Assembly: GCF_932276165.1 (NCBI RefSeq)
Contig: NC_063997.1
Coordinates: 5,714,001-5,778,000, forward strand
DNA length: 64,000 bases
Reading direction: 5' to 3'
Source: Plutella xylostella
Lineage: Eukaryota; Arthropoda; Insecta; Lepidoptera; Plutellidae
The notes under the pieces were generated by a model. It saw only the letters and a program-made list of their open reading frames with translations, made no database searches and was not told where the DNA came from. The translations under genes were made by a program, and so were the position numbers. Of the stretch, positions 57,643 through 64,000 are shown in pieces (position 1 is the stretch's first letter; each line of letters opens with the position of its first letter).

Positions 57643-60372
57643 TGGTTATAATATTTTGTGGTCCGCCTCATCGTACTTGTCACAATAAAGCATATTATTA
57701 CCCTCATTTTGGTGAACCTCTATATGGTTGGGTTAAATACATTTTATTTATTCATAAGCGTTAACGCGTGATAAATATTGTTTATGTTGATGTAAATGGC
57801 GGTGAGCGCTGTGCACTTTCTAGATATTATAAAACAGTAGACCCCAGTGTATCAAGTACAGAAAAAAACTTACTTCAAAATACAATTAAGAACTTACTTC
57901 AAAGTAAAAAAAGGTTTTTTTTGTCTGATGTTGATACTTACACATTTTTGTCATTAGGTACCTACTACGTCGGTTTTGAGCAGTTTTCACGTTTCAAATA
58001 CAAATATTTTTTTAAATAATTTAATTGCGCTAAAAAAAACGCGTTTTTCACGGGTCTTTTTTTAAGGAAACTTAAACTTGCTGAACAGTTTTGAACCTAC
58101 AGTTTAGCTAGTAAACTTTCACACTAGACCCATCGATGTGGCCTAAAACGTGTAAGTATTTCAGCCAACACCCAGCAGTACTGTTATTATTCTGCGGCGG
58201 CGGCCACAAATCACATAGCTGCCATGTCGCTGAGTGAGCCGGGAGTCTATACTCATCACGTATTCAATATATTGCCAACTTGGGCTTCTGATTGAATAGG
58301 TGTGTGGGTGTTGGTTGTTTCAACCCCAAACTAAAAGGCGGACGTTATCAGGTTTACGTTTCCATCTGTTGTTGTCCAAAATGGAACGCAGGAATCCAAT
58401 AATAGTACTAGTTGTGAGAGTTGCTTTTCCGTGCATTTTTAGAAATAATTCAACAAAATTGTTCGTCAAAATTATGCTCTTGTTTAAGTATCATTATTAT
58501 CAAAATAAAACATAAAAGCTCAGATACATTATATATTAACAGTACTACAAACATTAACAATAATACAAAAGGTACTTTCCCATTATTTTAACAACATCTC
58601 CGTATTTCAGGTGTTAAAAATAGCTCGTAAAACAATGAAGCTCCCCTAAATGTGGCTGTTTTCATTTCATGTCTTGAATAGCTTTGACAGGGAATCTCTA
58701 AAATCTTTTATGGTTACGTCACGTAAAAGTGACGGAATAAATTTCCAATACCTTGGTAACAAAAACGACGTCTCGATGTCATGAAACTCATGAAAGAGTT
58801 ATGGAAATACAGTGAGATCACATAAATTCAAAGTAGTAAAAAGAGATTGTGCAATACAGTTGATGAAATAAAAGACAGTGCCAGAGTGGTGGGCAAGAGT
58901 AGGAGATGAATATGACTTTCTGTAACCCAAAAATAATTAGGTATCTGAATTGAGACGATGTTGGGGAATTCATTTTAATTATCGCGACGAGTTTCTTGAT
59001 AGTCTTTGATTTAAAAATATTGTCATTTGTACGTAGAAATCACCCTATTTTATCGAACAGACTCCAATTGATGTAATTAACCCTCAGTTTCAGAAAGGCT
59101 TTTCAGAATCAATAATTTAATATCTCTGAATTCATCCGTATAAACAGACAAGGACGGTGATCACAAGCCGGGCCGTGGGCCGTGTCTAACTCTCAAAATA
59201 ATACCATTCTTCGTTAAATGGCCTTTAGTATGCTAATGCTAACGTGAAGCTAACAAGTTACTTTGGTAAAAGTTGAGGCTCGTAACCAATAGTTGCGGCG
59301 GTGGATAATATTATTAAATTGGCTGAACTATCTGTGGAGTAACTTCAACTCGATATAGTTAGGAAGGTTAGGCGCTGCTCGTTTCGTTTAGTAGAAAGTG
59401 AATCCATACTCATTGCTATCGGTGTACGGCTCATAATAGTAGGTATCGCTCCAGTTTCTGTAAAATAGCTTTAAAATACTTTCTTAATTAAATTATGTAT
59501 CAACATTGTACACAGAAAGACGTCAATCCTTACCCTATACTTACAAAATCGACGTGTACTACGATTCCTGTGAAAAGAATATGCATTACAAAAGACAGTA
59601 AATGATAATAAAAACGTTATGGCGCGTGAACTATTGACACAAAGAGATCTGACGAAGCACTTCAATGCATTGCCTATTCACTTCGGGCTTGACCCGTGGA
59701 TTCAGCTCAGAGAGAATGCAGTGTCTCTTAGCTCACCATGATAGAGTACAGATTCGTTTAAAGTCAAGTATCCACACTGTCGTGGCAGAGCTGCTATACC
59801 TTACGCAGAGTATAACGCATCCATCTTTGGCTTGGCTCTGAGCCAAGCATTGCTCCTAATAAGTTTTGTGACTGGTAATAGGCCTGTGAAGACATAAAGC
59901 AGTATCAGAAAGCCATTGCTTGAATTGCTTGCTTTACATGTTCATTCATCATAATTTAATTGGTACATCAAACATTACGATATTATAATAAGAATAGCGC
60001 GACTTAAAAAATTACAGGCACGCTACAAAAAAAACAGTGCGTACAGGCTCTTATCGGTATTATAGCGGTAAGAAACGTGATGAAACGTCTACGTCACAAT
60101 ATAAAGTAATAAGATACAAAACAATCAACGCCAACTGCATTGACTTTATTGCGGAACCCTCATAACTTGTCAACCCCACAGGACGCCAGCTGAACCTTTC
60201 CACTCTCATTCACAAAGTGACGTCACAGTCACAGTCTCAGACAGAAGGGTACGTACCTCTCAGGAGGCAGTAAGTGGTGTGTACCTATCTTGTTTCAAGG
60301 TACTATACCTACCTACCTACTTAACTATTGTAGTAGGGAGTCAAACATTAATTTGTTGAATTACTTTGGTTT
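57643..60372. other. Intergenic, nothing recognised
   Basis: AT-rich, no supported exon. Runs up to the target-site duplication of RTE copy 2. Confidence 0.4.
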
Positions 60373-60383
60373 GTAGTAAGTTG
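60373..60383 (+). repeat. Target-site duplication, RTE copy 2, left
   Basis: GTAGTAAGTTG, repeated exactly at 63207-63217. Confidence 0.9.
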
Positions 60384-63206
60384 AAGCTGAGGGAAGACGT
60401 GAAGATAGAGGAGCTGGAAGAGGAAATCAGCAAGTTAAAATGGGACATTATAGGGTTATCCGAAGTCCGACGAGAGGGAGAGGATACGGAAATTCTCCAG
60501 TCCGGAAACTTGCTGTACCACCGGGAGGGCGACCAACTGTCCCAAGGGGGTGTCGGGTTCATCGTCAACAAGTCCCTCGTCAACAACATCGTTGAAATCG
60601 GAAGTGTGTCGACACGGGTTGCGTACCTCATCCTGAGAATATCTAAACGATACTCAATGAAGATCATACAGGTTTACGCACCCACATCTAAGCACACCGA
60701 TGATGAGGTCGAACTTGCGTATGAAGACGTATCGTCTGCCCTGCGTAAGTTCACTACTCATTTCACGGTGGTGATGGGAGACTTTAACGCGAAACTCGGA
60801 AAACAAGAAGGCGGCGAGACGAAAGTGGGGTCACATGGATTTGGAGTCAGGAACCATCGTGGGCAAATGCTGGCTGACTTCTTGGAGAAGGAGGGCCTCT
60901 ATATGATGAACTCCTTCTACAAGAAGAAGCCACAAAGGAAGTGGACGTGGATTAGCCCCGATGGGAAGACTAAAAACGAGATCGACTTCATATTGACGGA
61001 TAAGAAGCACATATTCAATGATGTCTCAGTGATCAGTAGGGTTAAGACCGGCAGCGATCACCGACTCGTAAGAGGCACTTTGAATATAAACTGCAAAATA
61101 GAACGCTCCCGTCTAATGAAGTCCACGCTCCGTCCTACTCCTGCTCAAATCCAGGATCCCGAAAGCTTTCAGTCTGAGCTTTGCGACCGCCTGATATGTT
61201 TAGAGAATTGCGTTACAGTTGACGATTTAAATAATAGGTTTGTGGAAACTGTCCGAGAGGTAGGATCGAAATATTTTTCGTCCCGAACCAACCGAGGACC
61301 TCAAAAACTCTCAGATGGGACTCTGAGTCTCATAAGAGAACGGAGAGAAATGAGGTTGCAGTCTTCAGTTGATATGGTCGAATACAGACGTCTAAACAGA
61401 CAGATCGCCAAAGCAAGACGTTGCGATATGAGACGCTACAATTGCAAGCGCATTCAAGACGCAATAGAGCAAAACAAGGGCTCCAAAGTCTTTGCTAGAG
61501 ATCGATCTGTTCGGCAGACTCTGTTGACCCAACTGAAGACCGACACTGGCAACACCGTTTCATCAGTGCCCGAAATTCTGGGAGAAATTGAGAGATTCTA
61601 CGGACAGTTATACACCACAACACAAAACCCTATTACCAGCGGTGCTCACGACAGCCGAGCGCCACTCACCCGACACTATACCGAAGATATTCCGGACGTC
61701 AGTCTAGACGAGATTAGTATAGCTCTCAAACAGCTAAAAAACAACAAAGCTCCGGGAGATGATGGAATAACAACAGAACTTCTGAAAGCCGGCGGTAGAC
61801 CGATTTTAATAGCACTTCGGAGGCTGTTTAATTCCGTCATACTCGAAGGCACAAGCCCGGAGGCATGGAGCAGAAGTGTAGTGACTTTGTTCTTCAAGAA
61901 AGGCAACAAAGCCCTATTGAAGAATTATAGACCCATTGCACTTCTGAGCCACGTGTACAAGCTGTTTTCGAGAGTTATTACGAATCGTCTCGAGCAAAGA
62001 CTCGACGACTTCCAGCCACCCGAACAAGCCGGGTTCCGAAAAGGCTATAGTACCATAGATCACATACACACGCTTCGGCAGGTTATACAGAAGACCGAGG
62101 AGTATAATCTACCTTTATGTCTAGCGTTTGTGGACTATGAGAAAGCCTTTGATTCTATTGAGCTCTGGGCGATGCTTCAATCCCTTCAGCGGTGCCATAT
62201 AGACTATCGCTATATCGAGGTGTTGAGATGTATGTACAATGCTGCCACAATGTCAGTTCGATTACACGAACATAGCACAAAACCGATCCAGTTGCAAAGG
62301 GGCGTGAGACAGGGAGATGTTATTTCTCCGAAACTGTTCACCTGTGCACTGGAAGATGTTTTTAAGCTTGTAGAGTGGAAAAGACTGGGCATTAACGTCA
62401 ATGGCGAATATATCTCTCATCTACGATTTGCTGATGACATAGTTATTATGGCGGAAACGCTGGAGGAGTTAGGCGAAATGCTCACAGACCTCAATGATGC
62501 CTCTAAACAAGTTGGGCTGAAAATGAACATGGACAAGACAAAGGTCATGTCGAACGAACATGTTTCATCATCGCCCGTAACTGTAGGAGGTGTCACCATC
62601 GAAGTTGTTGATCAGTATCCCTACCTAGGACAAGTGATCCAATTAGGTAAATCCAACTTCGATAAAGAGGTAGCTCGTAGAATCCAACTCGGATGGGCAG
62701 CGTTCGGGAAATTACGACACATCTTCACTGAAAACATACCTCAGTGTCTGAAAACAAAAGTTTTCAATCAGTGCGTGTTGCCAGTGATGACTTACGGAGC
62801 CGAGACGTGGTGCTTCACCAAAGGGCTTATCCACAAGCTCAGAGTTGCTCAGCGTGCTATGGAAAGGGCTATGTTAGGCGTGTCCCTGCGAGATAGGATT
62901 CGTAATGAAGAAATCCGCAGGAGAACTAAAGTTACCGACATAGCCAAAAGGATTAGCACGCTGAAGTGGCAATGGGCTGGCCACGTAGCCCGCAGAGCCG
63001 ACGACCGCTGGAGTAGAAAGGTTCTGGAGTGGAGACCCCGTGTCGGCAAACGGCGTGTCGGTCGCCCCCCAACCCGTTGGTCTGATGATCTGCGGAAGGT
63101 AGCGGGAAGCCGCTGGATGCAGATGGCGGGTGACCGTTTGGGGTGGCGATCGTTAGGAGAGGCCTATGTCCAACAGTGGACTACGGAAGGCTGAGAGAGA
63201 GAGAGA
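60384..63206 (+). mobile_element. RTE-clade LINE, copy 2, 5'-truncated
   Basis: Homology to copy 1 begins at 60387 (CTGAGGGAAGAC, equal to 23509 in copy 1), so about 245 bp of the 5' end are missing. Three extra bases (AAG, 60384-60386) sit between the duplication and the element. The end is a short GA tail. By eye I count 11 substitutions against copy 1, about 99.6% identity. Confidence 0.93.
60387..63194 (+). pseudogene. RTE endonuclease-reverse transcriptase, start codon lost
   Basis: Truncation removed the first 56 residues (including the start codon and the NAR segment of the endonuclease); the open frame runs into flanking DNA upstream without an ATG. The rest has no stop or frameshift, and GDFN, SDHR, FVDYEKAFDS and FADD are all present. 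It ends RLGWRSLGEAYVQQWTTEG-stop; the TGA lies at the junction with the GA tail. This copy keeps the C-terminal 15 residues that copy 1 loses. Amino-acid differences from copy 1 include E/D, V/I, I/V, Y/D and R/Q. It is probably unable to move on its own unless read from an upstream start. Confidence 0.92.
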
Positions 63207-63217
63207 GTAGTAAGTTG
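63207..63217 (+). repeat. Target-site duplication, RTE copy 2, right
   Basis: GTAGTAAGTTG, identical to 60373-60383. Confidence 0.9.
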
Positions 63218-63439
63218 GTGCCATATTTCTTCAGATTACTTTGTCACCGCACCAACATCAAAAAAGAACAGTTCCTGCTTAGGTATATTTGTACTGTCAC
63301 ATATAATTAGTGTAAACCTTAAATTATTTCTTCCATTTTAGTGGTTTTTTGAAGTCGGTTTTTTAATTTTTTTAATTATTATTTTATATATTAATATTTT
63401 TTATTAATTTCAATTTCAGTAATTTATTCAAGCAGAACA

Positions 63440-63712
63440 ATATTTACTTTTATTTTTATTAGCCTTTTTGGTGTCCCACTGCTGGGAATAGGCCTTCTTA
63501 TATGTATATTTGGTCCAACGATCGTGATCCTCTGCCACTTCGGACCATTCAGGTAGGAACTTGTCCAAGTCGTCCCGCCATCTCCGCCTAGGTCTTCTTC
63601 TTCCTCAGCGACGACGTCGGTCACTGGGCATCCACTCGGTGACAACTCTGGCCCACCGGTCCGGGTTCATGCGACAGACGTGGCCTGCCCAGTCGTGGAC
63701 CTGGCTTTGCGG
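63440..63712 (-). pseudogene. Minus-strand LINE C-terminal remnant, RTE-like
   Basis: On the minus strand it reads WAGHVCRMNPDRWARVVTEW, then a frame break, then RRRWRDDLDKFLPEWSEVAE and KKAYSQQWD. These match in order the WAGHVARR...RPPTRWSDDLRK...GEAYVQQW end of RTE proteins. It belongs to a different and older subfamily from the two recent copies. Confidence 0.7.
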
Positions 63713-64000
63713 TCTATGCGCCCACGACTGAAATTCGAGTCAAGGAATGTAAAAACTAAATACTTATAGAAAATTAAGAATTTTGCAACATTTGTTTCTA
63801 TCCCTCAGAGCATACTTTGACAACCACAATAGTTTAGTGATAATCAGGAAATGAGATGAAAGCTAGAGCATAAACTCTAATATCATTTGAATAAGGTGTC
63901 CGTAAGAAATTAATTGTGCACTGAAAAGACTTACAGTTAGTATAACTGTAGAGTGTAGACTGAACGAAAACTTTTAAAATTCAGTCATTCTTCGATGAGC
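63713..64000. other. Right edge, nothing recognised
   Basis: AT-rich, no coding signal. Confidence 0.4.

Noticed and set aside
23264..63206. Segmental duplication as the origin of the two RTE copies
   Set aside because: The flanks differ and each copy has its own target-site duplication, so these are independent insertions.

Overview
The window looks like nuclear DNA of a moth or butterfly (Lepidoptera). The grounds are: an AT-rich background dotted with TAGGTA/TACCTA words; small GT-AG spliced exons separated by long introns; near-identical RTE-type LINE copies; Helitron-like elements carrying (TGTC)n tracts; tRNA-derived SINEs; and a 996-bp element with CCCTAGAG termini flanked by TTAA, as in piggyBac elements. 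There are no bacterial operons, ribosome-binding sites or CRISPR arrays. All calls were made by reading the sequence and translating by eye; no database search was possible.

The one host gene I can reconstruct is on the + strand. It has seven coding exons at 18522-18742, 21774-21897, 22881-23030, 34024-34167, 38418-38510, 44176-44340 and 44690-45210, all with consensus splice sites and compatible reading phases. Together they give 471 complete residues: two eight-cysteine SUEL-type galactose-binding lectin domains, an acidic/proline-rich stalk, one transmembrane helix and a cytoplasmic tail of about 140 residues. This is the architecture of EVA-1/EVA1C, a single-pass receptor known in nematodes as a co-receptor for Slit. 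The 5' exon or exons (start codon, signal peptide) were not found.

The rest is mostly transposable elements. Left (1-18.5 kb): a CR1/jockey-like LINE ORF cut by the window edge, a Dong/R4-like fragment between TAA repeats, a Harbinger-like MITE with TTA duplications, a long Helitron-like copy, an intact stand-alone LINE ORF1 (165 aa), and a repeat with a GTCCGTCT octamer array. Inside the eva-1 introns: an 824-bp terminal-inverted-repeat element, a full-length RTE in sense orientation 233 bp after exon c, the piggyBac-like element, a SINE nested in a MITE, and small palindromic elements just downstream of two splice donors. Right (45-64 kb): three more Helitron-like copies, a ~1.07-kb near-palindromic foldback element, several hairpins, and a second RTE copy about 99.6% identical to the first but 5'-truncated, with its own 11-bp target-site duplication.

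The elements do not form a pathway with eva-1. The main points of interest are the new eva-1 gene model, the two very recent RTE insertions, the ORF1-only element and several MITE families whose boundaries can be fixed from their target-site duplications.
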